Shown: one piece after another, positions 10,663 through 19,898 of the stretch | How the letters are laid out: every line of letters starts with the position of its first letter | Numbering within the stretch: the stretch's first letter is position 1 | Assembly (NCBI RefSeq): GCF_046774425.1 | Contig: NZ_CP177248.1 | Coordinates: forward strand, 496,001 to 560,000 | Length of the DNA stretch: 64,000 bases | Direction of reading: 5' to 3' | From: Malacoplasma muris | GTDB taxonomy: Bacteria > Bacillota_I > Bacilli_A > Mycoplasmatales > Mycoplasmoidaceae | Notes under the pieces: model-generated | Databases searched by the model: none | Seen by the model: the letters and a program-made list of their open reading frames with translations, nothing else | What the model was told of the DNA's origin: nothing | Made by a program: the position numbers and the translations under genes

Positions 10663-10795
10663 TTTGATCCTCCAATATGAAGATTTTGTTAAAATCTAAA
10701 ATTCCATTTGGAGTTTTTAAAAGTAAAAAATGCCTAGTTGCAATTTCTTTTAAAAATATTTTTCACTGATATTTAGTATTTATAATTGCCTTCAT
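10655..10795 (-). pseudogene. Remnant of a second NTP-transferase gene
   Basis: A 46-codon ORF starts MKAII and ends TPNGILDFNKIFILEDQNV. These ends match the beginning (MKIII) and the end (TPDEIINIDQNFIMENKNV) of the intact NTP-transferase at 7976-8737, while the middle of about 200 residues is missing. It also keeps the same 8-base overlap with the following glycosyltransferase. It looks like an internally deleted duplicate kept as a leader ORF, possibly because its translation feeds the next gene. Confidence 0.7.
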
Positions 10796-10829
10796 GCTAT
10801 ACTCACCTAAAATTTTCAAAAATTTAATT

Positions 10830-10926
10830 TAATTCTATATGAAAAAGCTTTTTTTTTTTTTTGAAAAAAAGTGCCATTTTTTTGCCAAAAAATAGCAAAA
10901 AATTATCATTTTTGATAAAAAATACA
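10830..10926 (-). promoter_or_regulatory. Poly-A tract promoter of glycosyltransferase copy 2
   Basis: On the minus strand 14 A (10862-10849) precede GCTTTTTC and the -10 box TATAGAAT. The upstream TTTTTTGCC...GCAAAAAA inverted repeat and the ATTTTTTATCAAAAATGA box are shared with the promoter at 8771-8880. The rest of 10796-11146 holds no gene I can support; it also contains the divergent upstream region of the gene at 11147. Confidence 0.65.
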
Positions 10927-11146
10927 GTAAAAATATTTTTTATTTTTACTCGTTTAAATAAAAATTTCTAAAATTTTTTATTCTTAATTTTCATAAATAA
11001 AATACAAATAATATTATTTGAATTAATTTATTAATATATGATGTTAAAATTCTATGATTTGATATTTTTTCATTAATAATCATAAAAAAAATTATAATAT
11101 ATACATGTATTTTAATAAGGAAATATAAATTAATAGGTGAATTGTT

Positions 11147-12262
11147 ATGTTTGATAAATATTTTGATACATTTCTTTTTACAGAAGAAACAATTAAGAAT
11201 CCTCAAATTTTAAATACAAATGAAGTATTATCTCAATTTAGTTATATTGATTTTGATAATATTTATATTGATGTTAATACAATATTAAATACTGATTTGT
11301 TAATTACTTGAGAAGAATTTTATGATAATATTCAATCATCAATAATGTTTGATTTTTTTAGATTTATAGATCAATTTAATATTCAATTTATATACAATGG
11401 TTATATTTTAAAAAGTGTTTTATTTTACATATTTAAAAATTTTAGTAAAAAAGGTATTCCTTTTAAAACTATGAGAAAACTTAGAGAATGAAAGTCAAAT
11501 CAATTGGATTTAAACTTAGATTTTAGCAATGAGTTTGTAAAACATCATTTCAATACAATTGACATTGATGATTTAACTAATATATATCAAGACTTAAAAA
11601 GTGTTTATTCAAATTACAGTTATGATTATTCAATTGATGTTTTTTTTAGATATTTTCATCATTATTTTCAAACTGTTTTATCTAATAGAGATTTCTTATA
11701 TATAACACGTCCAAATGATTTTGTTATTAGATATAATCTAACAAAAAAAATTAATAGAACTGTTAATATAAATGTTTCTATTTTATCTACAATAACTACA
11801 ATGCTTACAACTGAATATTTAAATTATGCTTTTAATGAAAAAATAAAAGATAAAAAAGATACAGTATATTTAAGAAGAATTGATAGCATTTTAAGAAGAC
11901 TTGAACTTGAAAATGATAGTTTTTATAAATGAACAAAATTTAGCAAAGAAGAAAAACTTGAACTTGCAATTAAAGCATATGATCAAAAGCGTAGAGACAA
12001 TGAAATTGCAAAAATTAAGCGTCAAGAAAAATTTACTTCAAATAATACAAATAAATATCCAAAAGCAAGTTATGAATTAGAGTATGAATATGATTATGTT
12101 GAATTAGACTATGCTCAATTCAAACCCGATTATTCATTCAATAGACAAAGTAGTGAATTTTTTCCTTCTCTACTTGATTCTATTGAAACAACAAATAAAG
12201 AACATAAAGAGTTTAGATTTGATAGTGATGAATATGAACAATTTTTAAGAGGAAAAATATAA
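11147..12262 (+). CDS. Conserved-looking protein of unknown function
   Basis: 371 residues, no family recognised. It has no signal peptide or membrane helix. The N-terminal 300 residues are rich in Phe, Tyr, Asn and Ile; then comes a charged segment (YDQKRRDNEIAKIKRQEK) that should be helical, and an acidic Tyr-rich tail (YELEYEYDYVELDYAQF). One TGA-Trp is at 11930-11932. The ATG at 11147 is preceded by TAGGTGAATTGTT, a weak RBS. It is followed after 84 bases by pncC on the same strand. Confidence 0.75.
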
Positions 12263-12346
12263 TTTTAACTAGATAAATAATAAAGAAAAATAATTTTATT
12301 GTTAATATCTTATAATGTATCTAGTATATTAGGTTAGGAAACTGTT

Positions 12347-12853
12347 ATGAACTATAAAAATATAATAATAAATGAACTTAAGAAAATGAATATGAAACTT
12401 GGTATTGCAGAATCTGTAACTGGTGGAATGATTACATCTGCTTTAGTTGATGTTCCAGGTGCATCAAATGTTTTAAAAGGCGGAGTTGTAAGTTATACTG
12501 GTGAAACAAAAAATAAACTTTTAGGTGTTGGATTGGACACTATTGATAAATATGGTGAAGTTAGTTCTCAAGTGGCAAAAGAAATGGCAATGGGAATTAG
12601 AAATAAGTTAAAAACTGACTTTTCTATTGCAGTCACAGGTGAAGCTGGACCTTTTGAAGATGGAAGAATAAAAACATGTTTAGTATATTTTTGTATTATT
12701 GTAGTTGATAAAGCTTACGAATATGAAATGACTACTCCAGATGAAGGAAGAATGTCAAATAGAATTACAATTGCATCAAAAGTTATTGAAGAATTATTTA
12801 AATTAATTTATAAATTAAAATCAGAAAACAAAGTTAAAAATACAGAATTTTAA
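12347..12853 (+). CDS. pncC: Nicotinamide-nucleotide amidase, CinA C-terminal type
   Basis: 168 residues matching the C-terminal domain of CinA, which deamidates NMN to NaMN and recycles NAD by-products. AESVTGGMITSALVDVPGAS contains the Ser and Thr of the active-site loop. VVSYTGETK, LGV, GEVSSQVA and IAVTGEAGP follow in the family order. The stand-alone form lacks the N-terminal MoaB-like domain. It precedes the repeat family and recA, reflecting the cinA-recA linkage of Firmicutes, here interrupted by four inserted paralogs. Confidence 0.9.
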   Translation: MNYKNIIINELKKMNMKLGIAESVTGGMITSALVDVPGASNVLKGGVVSYTGETKNKLLGVGLDTIDKYGEVSSQVAKEMAMGIRNKLKTDFSIAVTGEAGPFEDGRIKTCLVYFCIIVVDKAYEYEMTTPDEGRMSNRITIASKVIEELFKLIYKLKSENKVKNTEF

Positions 12854-12870
12854 AATCGAGTTTTAAAGAT

Positions 12871-12953
12871 ATTTTTATAATTTCAAGATTTTTTAACGTT
12901 TTTATATATGAAGGGTTGTTGCACTTCATATATTTTTATTTTCAAGGGTGAAT
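12871..12953 (+). repeat. 5' hairpin unit 1 of the tandem family
   Basis: Conserved leader: TTTTTATAATTTCAAG, TTAACGTTTTTATATATGAAGG, a 9-bp stem TATATGAAG / CTTCATATA (12905-12932) with a ten-base loop containing GTTGTTGCA, then TTTTTATTTT and the RBS. It has the form of a terminator or attenuator placed directly before the gene. Confidence 0.8.
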
Positions 12954-13367
12954 GTGAAAAATAAAAAAATTGATTTAAATAAAAGTGAAACTCAATCTGG
13001 ATCTTTTAATAAGAAGCAGCTAATAGATTTTATCAAATCAAGCAACACTTGCATTGGTAAAGATATTTTAGTTCAACATGAATATGTTGAAATTATTGAT
13101 AGCAACAATAATATTCAAAAAGAATTGAATAGTAAATCAATATGTGGGACAATAGAAATAACTCAAGGAAAGCAAGAAATGAAAATAGATAAAACAGATT
13201 TAATTCTTCAAGAAATTAGAAACATTAATTTTGAAATTAGTAATATGAAAAATGATTTCAATGAATTCAAAGTTGAAGTAAAAGATGAATTGAAAACAAT
13301 AAGGAATGACATTAAAGATATAAAAAACTGTCCAACAATTAAATCTGAATTAAATATTTCTAAATAA
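12954..13367 (+). CDS. Tandem-family coiled-coil protein 1
   Basis: 137 residues, first of four tandem paralogs. The conserved N-terminal domain (about 80 residues) includes NKKQLIDFIKSSNTCIGKD, HEYVEIID and KSICGTIEITQGKQ. A short charged coiled coil follows (IRNINFEISNMKNDFNEF), and the tail NCPTIKSELNISK is identical in all copies. GTG at 12954 was chosen because all four copies share it with a GGAG-type RBS 5-6 bases upstream; here the RBS is weaker (AAGGGTG). No signal peptide. N-domain plus variable coiled coil recalls the DUF16-type families of M. pneumoniae, without clear sequence identity. Confidence 0.85.
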   Translation: MKNKKIDLNKSETQSGSFNKKQLIDFIKSSNTCIGKDILVQHEYVEIIDSNNNIQKELNSKSICGTIEITQGKQEMKIDKTDLILQEIRNINFEISNMKNDFNEFKVEVKDELKTIRNDIKDIKNCPTIKSELNISK

Positions 13368-13376
13368 ACTAACAAA

Positions 13377-13459
13377 TTTTTATAATTTAAATATTTTTTA
13401 ACGTTTTTATATATGAAGGGTTGTTGCACTTCATATATTTTTATTTTCAAGGAGTAAAT
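13377..13459 (+). repeat. 5' hairpin unit 2 of the tandem family
   Basis: Same unit as at 12871-12953, with hairpin TATATGAAG / CTTCATATA at 13411-13438 and the T-rich run before GGAG. It starts right after the stop region of paralog 1, so it also serves as that gene's terminator. Confidence 0.8.
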
Positions 13460-13927
13460 GTGAAAAATAAAAAAATTGATCTAAATAAAAGTGAAACTCA
13501 ATCTGGATTTTTTAATAAGAAGCAACTAATAGATTTTATTAAAGCAAGCAACACTTGCATTGGTAAAGATATTTTAGTTCAACACGAATATGTTGAAATT
13601 ATTGATGGCAACAATAATATTCAAAAAGAATTGAATAGTAAATCAATCTGTGGGACAATAGAAATAACTCAAGGAAAGCAAAAAATGAAAATAGATAAAA
13701 CAGATTTAATTCTTCAAGAAATTAGAAACATAAAAAATGATTTCAATGAATTTAAAGTTGAAGTAAAAGATGAATTGAAAACAATTAATAATGATTTTGA
13801 TGAATTCAAAGTTGAAGTAAGAGAAGAATTCAAAAAAGTAAATTCAAGATTAGACAATGTTGAAAATGACATTAAAGATATAAAAAATTGTCCAACAATT
13901 AAATCTGAATTAAATATTTCTAAATAA
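13460..13927 (+). CDS. Tandem-family coiled-coil protein 2
   Basis: 155 residues, second paralog. The N-terminal domain is nearly identical to copy 1. The coiled coil is longer by the insertion of heptad-like blocks (NDFDEFKVEVREEFKKVN, SRLDNVENDIKDIKN). Blocks such as NDFNEFKVEVKDELKTI recur in different numbers among the copies, which looks like recombination between repeats within the array. Start GTG at 13460 with RBS GGAG five bases upstream. Confidence 0.85.
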   Translation: MKNKKIDLNKSETQSGFFNKKQLIDFIKASNTCIGKDILVQHEYVEIIDGNNNIQKELNSKSICGTIEITQGKQKMKIDKTDLILQEIRNIKNDFNEFKVEVKDELKTINNDFDEFKVEVREEFKKVNSRLDNVENDIKDIKNCPTIKSELNISK

Positions 13928-13936
13928 ACTAACAAA

Positions 13937-14021
13937 TTTTTATAATTTCAAAAATTTTTAACGTTTTTATATATGAAGGGGTTGTTGCACTTCATATATT
14001 TTTTATTTTCAAGGAGTAAAT
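13937..14021 (+). repeat. 5' hairpin unit 3 of the tandem family
   Basis: Same unit with one extra G in the loop (GGGGTTGTTGCA) and a TTTTTTATTTT run. Nearly identical to unit 4, as are the genes that follow. Confidence 0.8.
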
Positions 14022-14531
14022 GTGAAAAATAAAAGAATTGATCTAAATAAAAATGAAACTCAATCTGGATCTTTTAATAAAAAACAGCTAATAGATTTTA
14101 TTAAAGCAAGCAACACTTGCATTGGCAAAGATATTTTAGTTAAACATGAATATGTTGAAATTATTGACAACAATAATAATATTCAAAAAGAATTGAATAG
14201 TAAATCAATCTGTGGGACAATAGAAATAACTCAAGGAAAGCAAAAAATGAAAATAGATAAAACAGATTTAATTCTTCAAGAAATTAGAAACATAAAAAAT
14301 GATTTCAATGAATTTAAAGTTGAAGTGAAAGATGAATTGAAAACAATTAATAATGATTTTAATGAATTCAAAGTTGAAGTAAGAGAAGAATTCAAAAAAG
14401 TAAATTCAAGATTAGACAATGTTGAATGAGAAGTTAAACAAATTAATTTGAGATTGGATACTGTTGAAAATGACATTAAAGATATAAAAAATTGTCCAAC
14501 AATTAAATCTGAATTAAATATTTCTAAATAA
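14022..14531 (+). CDS. Tandem-family coiled-coil protein 3
   Basis: 169 residues, the longest paralog. It reads through a TGA-Trp at 14427-14429 (NVEWEVKQINLRLDTVEN), inside an extra coiled-coil segment absent from the others, and ends with the shared NCPTIKSELNISK tail. The N-terminal 90 residues are almost identical to copy 4, so copies 3 and 4 are the most recent duplicates. Start GTG at 14022, RBS GGAG. Confidence 0.85.
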
Positions 14532-14540
14532 ACTAACAAA

Positions 14541-14625
14541 TTTTTATAATTTCAAAAATTTTTAACGTTTTTATATATGAAGGGGTTGTTGCACTTCATA
14601 TATTTTTTATTTTCAAGGAGTAAAT
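14541..14625 (+). repeat. 5' hairpin unit 4 of the tandem family
   Basis: Same unit as unit 3, hairpin TATATGAAG / CTTCATATA at 14574-14602. A diverged relative without the right arm lies before recA (15081-15137). Confidence 0.8.
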
Positions 14626-15072
14626 GTGAAAAATAAAAGAATTGATCTAAATAAAAATGAAACTCAATCTGGATCTTTTAATAAAAAACAGCTAATAGAT
14701 TTTATTAAAGCAAGCAACACTTGCATTGGCAAAGATATTTTAGTTAAACATGAATATGTTGAAATTATTGACAACAATAATAATATTCAAAAAGAATTGA
14801 ATAGTAAATCAATCTGTGGGACAATAAAAATAACTCAAGGAAAACAAGAAATGAAAATAGAGAAAACAGATTTAATTCTTCAGGAAATTAAAAACATAAA
14901 AAATGATTTCAATGAATTTAAAGTTGAAGTAAAAGATGAATTGAAAACAATTAATAATGATTTTAATGAATTCAAAGTTGAAATCAAAGAAGAGTTGAAA
15001 ACAATAAAGAATGATATTAAAGATATAAAAAATTGTCCAACAATTAAATCTGAATTAAATATTTCTAAATAA
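14626..15072 (+). CDS. Tandem-family coiled-coil protein 4
   Basis: 148 residues, last paralog, 65 bases before recA. It has the shared N-terminal domain, two NDFNEFKVEV blocks, then KEELKTIKNDIKDIKN and the common tail. Start GTG at 14626. A tandem, recombining coiled-coil family without a secretion signal suggests a cytoplasmic or peripheral multimer; no function is known to me. Being between pncC and recA does not by itself imply a recombination role. Confidence 0.85.
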   Translation: MKNKRIDLNKNETQSGSFNKKQLIDFIKASNTCIGKDILVKHEYVEIIDNNNNIQKELNSKSICGTIKITQGKQEMKIEKTDLILQEIKNIKNDFNEFKVEVKDELKTINNDFNEFKVEIKEELKTIKNDIKDIKNCPTIKSELNISK

Positions 15073-15080
15073 AATTGCAA

Positions 15081-15137
15081 ATTTTTTATATTTTTTAATT
15101 TTTTTTACGTTTTTATATATGGAGGGTATTTGAAATT
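15081..15137 (+). promoter_or_regulatory. recA upstream region related to the hairpin unit
   Basis: Contains TTTACGTTTTTATATATGGAGGG, matching the left half of the hairpin unit (TTAACGTTTTTATATATGAAGGG), but the right arm is absent and the sequence goes straight to the recA start. Here TATATATG can be a -10 box and GGAGGG the RBS. The tandem units may derive from this recA promoter. Confidence 0.5.
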
Positions 15138-16112
15138 ATGGAAACAATAGAAACAAAACTTTTTAATGAAACTGTAAAAGATATTGAAAAAAAATATGGA
15201 AAAGGTTCAATAACTACAGCTAATATAGATCAAGTTGATGTTTTATCAACGGGAAGCATTTCTTTAGATGCTGCATTAGGTATTAAAGGGTTCCCAAGAG
15301 GTAGAATTATTGAGATATATGGAAATGAATCTAGTGGTAAAACAACTATAGCACTACAAGCTGTAGCAAAATGTTTAGAGGAAAATAAAAAGGCAGCATA
15401 TATAGATGCTGAAAATTCACTAGATATTAATTATTTGATTTCAATGGGCATTGATCCTGAAAAATTGTTATTAGCACGTCCAGAATCTGGAGAACAAGCA
15501 TTTAATATTATAGATGCTTTAATAAAAACAAAACTTATAGATTTAATTGTGGTTGATAGTGTAGCTGCTTTAATTCCCGAATCAGAACTAAATGGTGATG
15601 TTTCAGATCAAAATATAGGGGCTCATGCTAGATTAATGTCAAAAGGTTTAAGAATGATACAAAGTTCAATTAGTAAATCAAATGTTTGTATTATTTTTAT
15701 TAATCAGTTAAGAGAAAAAGTGGGGATTATGTTTGGTAATCCTGAAGTCACAACAGGAGGTAGAGCATTAAAATTTTTTAGTTCAATAAGACTTGATGTT
15801 AGAAAAAGTGAATTATTAAAAAATGGCAATGATGCTATTGGTATAAAAACAAAAGTAACAGTAGTTAAAAATAAATTAGCTCCTCCTTTAAAGCATTGTT
15901 TCATTGACATATTTTTTGGCAAAGGATATGATTTCAAAAATGAAATAATAAATTTTGCTATAGATTATGAAATTATTAAAAAATCAGGAAGTTGATTTTA
16001 TTTTGATGATAAAAAAATATGTCAAGGAAGGAATGCTTTGGATGCTGAAATAGCAAATAATGAGGAGTTATATCAAAAAATAAAAGATTTAGTTTTAGAA
16101 AAAATTAATTAA
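15138..16112 (+). CDS. recA: RecA recombinase
   Basis: 324 residues, the ATP-dependent strand-exchange protein of homologous recombination. It has the Walker A motif GNESSGKTT (usual GPESSGKTT, with N for P), Walker B region LIVVDSVAALIP, DQNIGAHARLMSKGLR and the NQLREKVGIMFGNPEVTTGG loop 2. The frame reads a TGA-Trp at 15993-15995 near the C-terminus (KSGSWFYFDD). The acidic C-terminal tail of other RecAs is short, as in many mollicutes. A terminator follows directly. Confidence 0.97.
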
Positions 16113-16147
16113 AAATAAACCCTTAAATAAAAAGGGTTTATTTTTAT
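16113..16147 (+). terminator. recA terminator
   Basis: AAATAAACCCTT and AAGGGTTTATTTTTA form a stable stem followed by a T-run. Confidence 0.85.
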
Positions 16148-16234
16148 TTGTAAAAATATTAATTATTTTTAAGATAAATTTATCTATTGTAATATACTCA
16201 AATATGTGAATATTTTTTAAGAAGGAGAAAGAGT

Positions 16235-17668
16235 ATGAATAATAAATTACATGGTTTAGCCTATATAAATAATAAATTTATTGATACTGACAAAAAAATT
16301 TCTATAAATTCAGCAATTGATGGAACAGAAATTGGAAGTATTAGTGCTTTAAACAAAGAGCAAATAGATTTTGCTTTTGAAAGTGCTCATAAGGCATTTT
16401 ATAAGTGATCATTTTTAAATTTTGATCAAAGAATAGAATATATTTTAAAATTTGCAGAATTTTTTTTAGAAGATAAAGAAGTCATTGCAAATTTAATTAC
16501 AAAAGAAATTGGTAAATCTTATCCAGATGCTTTAACTGAAGTCATTAGATCATATGAATATATTATTGCTACAGTTGAAATGTATAAAAAAGAATTGGTA
16601 AATCCAATAATTTATGATGATTCAATTCATGGAATTAAAAATAAGATAGGTAAGTTTTATCATGTTCCAATTGGAGTTGTTTTAGCTATATCGCCCTTTA
16701 ATTATCCAATAAATCTATCAATAGCTAAAATTATTCCAACATTATTAGTTGGTAATACTATTGTATTTAAACCAGCAACATATGGTTCATTGGTTTGTAG
16801 TTTAATAGCCAAATATTTTGATAAAGCCAATTTTCCAGAAGGTGTATTTAATTTAGTTATGGGAAAAGGTAGTGAAATTGGTGATTATATTTTGACTAAT
16901 AGAAGAATCGAAGGAGTTACTTTTACTGGAAGCACAGATATTGGTAAAAAAATAGCTAAAGCATTACCTGCTAAAAATATTGTTCTAGAGCTTGGTGGTA
17001 AAGATGCTGCAATTGTTTTAGATGATATTGATATTAAAAAAGTTGCAAAAGAAATTGTTAAAGGTGCATTCAATTTTTCAGGTCAAAGATGTACAGCTAT
17101 TAAAAGAGTTATAGTGTTAGATTCAATAGCTGATAATTTAGTTGAAGAATTAAAAAATAATGTACTTGATTTAAAAATTGGAAATCCATTTGATGGAGTA
17201 GATATCATTCCTTTAATTGATAACAAATCATTAAATTATGTTTTAGATTTAATTAATGATGCAATTGCTCACAATGCAAATGTTATAACAGGTAATAAAG
17301 TTGTTGGTTATAACTTATTAGAACCAACTTTAGTTGATAATGTTTCAACTAAATCAAGATTGGCTTGAGAAGAACCTTTTGGACCTGTGCTGCCTGTCAT
17401 TAGAGTAAAAACTATCCAAGAAGCAATAAGTATAACTAATGCATCAAATTTTGGATTGCAAGCAAGTATATTTACAAATAATATAGAGAAAGCAAAACTA
17501 ATTGCAAGATATTTGAATGTTGGGACAATTAATATAAATAAATCTCCATCTAGAGGGCCAGATATTTTCCCATTTATTGGTGTTAAAGATTCAGGTTTTG
17601 GTGTTCAAGGAATAGTTGATTCTCTTAAGGCAATGACCAGAATTAAAGGAATTGTTGAAAATAATTAG
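16235..17668 (+). CDS. gapN: NADP-dependent non-phosphorylating glyceraldehyde-3-phosphate dehydrogenase
   Basis: 477-residue aldehyde dehydrogenase that oxidises glyceraldehyde-3-phosphate directly to 3-phosphoglycerate and makes NADPH. Catalytic residues are intact: Glu in VLELGGKDA (E252) and Cys in GQRCTAIKR (C286), the latter string being typical of GapN. The Rossmann segment FTGSTDIGKKIAK and EEPFGPVLPV are present. RBS GAAGGAGAAAG precedes the ATG at 16235. Important as NADPH source in organisms without an oxidative pentose pathway. It has its own terminator and contrasts with the two inactive aldehyde-dehydrogenase relatives elsewhere in the window. Confidence 0.93.
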
Positions 17669-17679
17669 AAATTATAATT

Positions 17680-17715
17680 AAAAATCTATAACAATATTGG
17701 TTATAGATTTTTTTA
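17680..17715 (+). terminator. gapN terminator
   Basis: AAATCTATAAC / GTTATAGATTT with an eight-base loop, followed by T7. Confidence 0.88.
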
Positions 17716-17804
17716 ACTTGGTAATTAAACTAATGCATTTTAACTTATTATTAATATGTAATAAAAATAAATTTTGAATTTTTTCAAAGATAAAAGAGGA
17801 TTTT

Positions 17805-19535
17805 ATGAAGCAATTAAAAGGTATTGGTGCAAGTTCTGGAATAAATTATGCAAAAGCATTCATAATAGAACCGCCTATATTTCAGATTTTAGAAGACAAA
17901 ATAAAAGATATAGATTTTGAAATAAAAAAAGTTAATGAATCAATAAAAAGTACAATCTCGCAACTGGAAGTTATAAAAAATATTGCATTTGAAAGATTGG
18001 GAGAGGATAAAGCATCTATTTTTGATGCTCACATTCAAATTGCACAAGATCCTGAAATTAAATCACAAATAGAAGAATTAATTAAAATAGAGAACTATAA
18101 TTCAGCATCAGCAACTAATTTAGTTTTTAATAATATGTCAGAAATGTTTTCTAGTATGGACGATGCATATTTTAAAGAAAGAGCAAGTGATGTAATAGAT
18201 GTAAAAAATAGAATGCTTTCTAATTTGTTAAATATTAAATTACCAGATATTATGTCAATTAATTCTGATGTTATTATTGTAGCTCATGATTTATCTCCAT
18301 CAGAAACTGCAATGTTGAATAAAAAATTTGTTAAAGGATTTGTTACAAATATTGGAGGAAGAACAAGTCATGCAGCAATTATGGCAAGAACTATGGAAAT
18401 ACCTGCTGTTCTTGGTTTGAACAACATAACTGATATCGTAAAAAATGATCAAATTGTTGCAATAGATGGAAGTGCTGGAATAGTAGAAATTAATCCAAAC
18501 AATATTAAAGAATGAGAAGATAGAAAAAGAATTTTTGAAAAAGAAAAAATTGAACTAAAAAAGTATGTAGATAAAAAAGCTACTACTTTAGATAATCATA
18601 CAGTATTAGTAGAAGCTAACATTGGAAAACCAAGTGATTCAGATAATTTGAATCAATATGGAGCAGATGGTGTTGGTTTATATAGAAGTGAATTTTTATA
18701 TATGGAAGCATCTAATTGACCCGATATAGATAATCAATTCAATGCATATAAATATGTCTTAGAAAAACAACCAAATAATTTAGTTATTGTAAGAACTTTG
18801 GATATTGGAGGAGATAAAAAATTACCATATTATACTTTTGAACATGAAGATAACCCATTTTTAGGATATAGAGCAATAAGATTAACATTAGATAAGGTTG
18901 ATATTTTCAAAACTCAATTAAAAGCATTATTGAAAGCTAGTAAATATGGTAAGCTTGGTATTATGTTTCCAATGATTTGTACAATTGATGAATTATTAAA
19001 AGCAAAAGAAATTTTAGAAAAATGTAAGAATGAATTAGAAACTGAAAAAATAGAATTTTCTAAAGATATTAAAGTTGGAATGATGATAGAAATTCCATCA
19101 GCTGCTTTAATTGCTGATAAATTTGCAAAATATGTAGATTTTTTTTCAATTGGAACAAATGATTTAATTCAATATACTTTTGCTGTTGACAGAATGTCGC
19201 CAAAAATTTCTCATCTTTATCAACCAAATAATCCATCATTATTAAAAGCTATTGAATTAACAATTTTAGGAGCAAAAAAACACAATGTTAGTGTTGCAAT
19301 GTGTGGTGAAATGGCTGGAGATATTATGTCTATTCCAATTTTATTAGGTCTTGGAGAAAAAGGACTTGATGCATTTAGTATGAGTTCATCATCTATTTTA
19401 AGAGCAAAAAAATTAATTTGTAATTTAAAACATAAAGAATGTATTGAGCTTGCAAAAAAGGCATTGGAATTAGAAACAGCACAGCAAGTTAATGATTTAG
19501 TGTCAAATTTTTTAAAATCAAAAAAATTAATTTAA
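17805..19535 (+). CDS. ptsI: Phosphoenolpyruvate-protein phosphotransferase, enzyme I of the PTS
   Basis: 576 residues, normal length for enzyme I, which takes phosphate from PEP and passes it to HPr for sugar uptake. The phosphorylated histidine is in GGRTSHAAIMAR (H189). The PEP-binding barrel shows LYRSEFLYM, RTLDIGGDK, GYRAIRLTL, IGTNDLIQYTFAVDR and the C-terminal CGEMAGD with the active-site Cys. TGA-Trp codons occur at 18513-18515 and 18718-18720. ATG at 17805 has an AAAAGAGGA RBS. Cytoplasmic. Confidence 0.97.
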
Positions 19536-19898
19536 ATTTCACAAAATATTGAATTATTTATTATTCAATATTTTTTATTTTTGTATATAAAAATAAATTT
19601 CAACAAAACAGATAAAGTAGTATTATTGTTCATTTAAAATAAAAACTCTTTGCATTAGTCTTTATATTGTTTTTTTGAAATATTTTTTTGATCTTATTGA
19701 CTTTCTTTAATTAAAAAAATAATTTTTTTAAATTTTTTTGATGAAAAAAATCGACTTAGAAAATAAAACTATTATTACGCAATTATTGTCTATTTTTTAG
19801 TCTTATTTTTTACCTAATTTCATATATAATTATTAAAGATTTGACACTAGTTTTGTTATAGGATTCATTTTGTTATAAATAATAATTAAGGAGCATTT
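19536..19898 (+). promoter_or_regulatory. Intergenic region with parE promoter
   Basis: AT-rich, no supported gene. A weak hairpin AATATTGAATTATTTATTATTCAATATT follows ptsI at 19545-19572 and may be its terminator. Near 19850-19880, TTGTTA and TATAAA are 15 bases apart, and AAGGAG precedes the parE ATG by six bases. Confidence 0.4.

Noticed and set aside
10322..10699. Plus-strand 125-codon ORF opposite glycosyltransferase copy 2
   Set aside because: Antisense shadow of a paralog pair whose minus-strand reading is supported by motifs, RBS and overlap pattern.
13208..15080. Series of minus-strand ORFs (60-90 codons) opposite the tandem coiled-coil genes
   Set aside because: They repeat only because the plus-strand genes repeat; they have no RBS and mirror the Lys/Glu coiled-coil codons as Leu/Phe/Ser.
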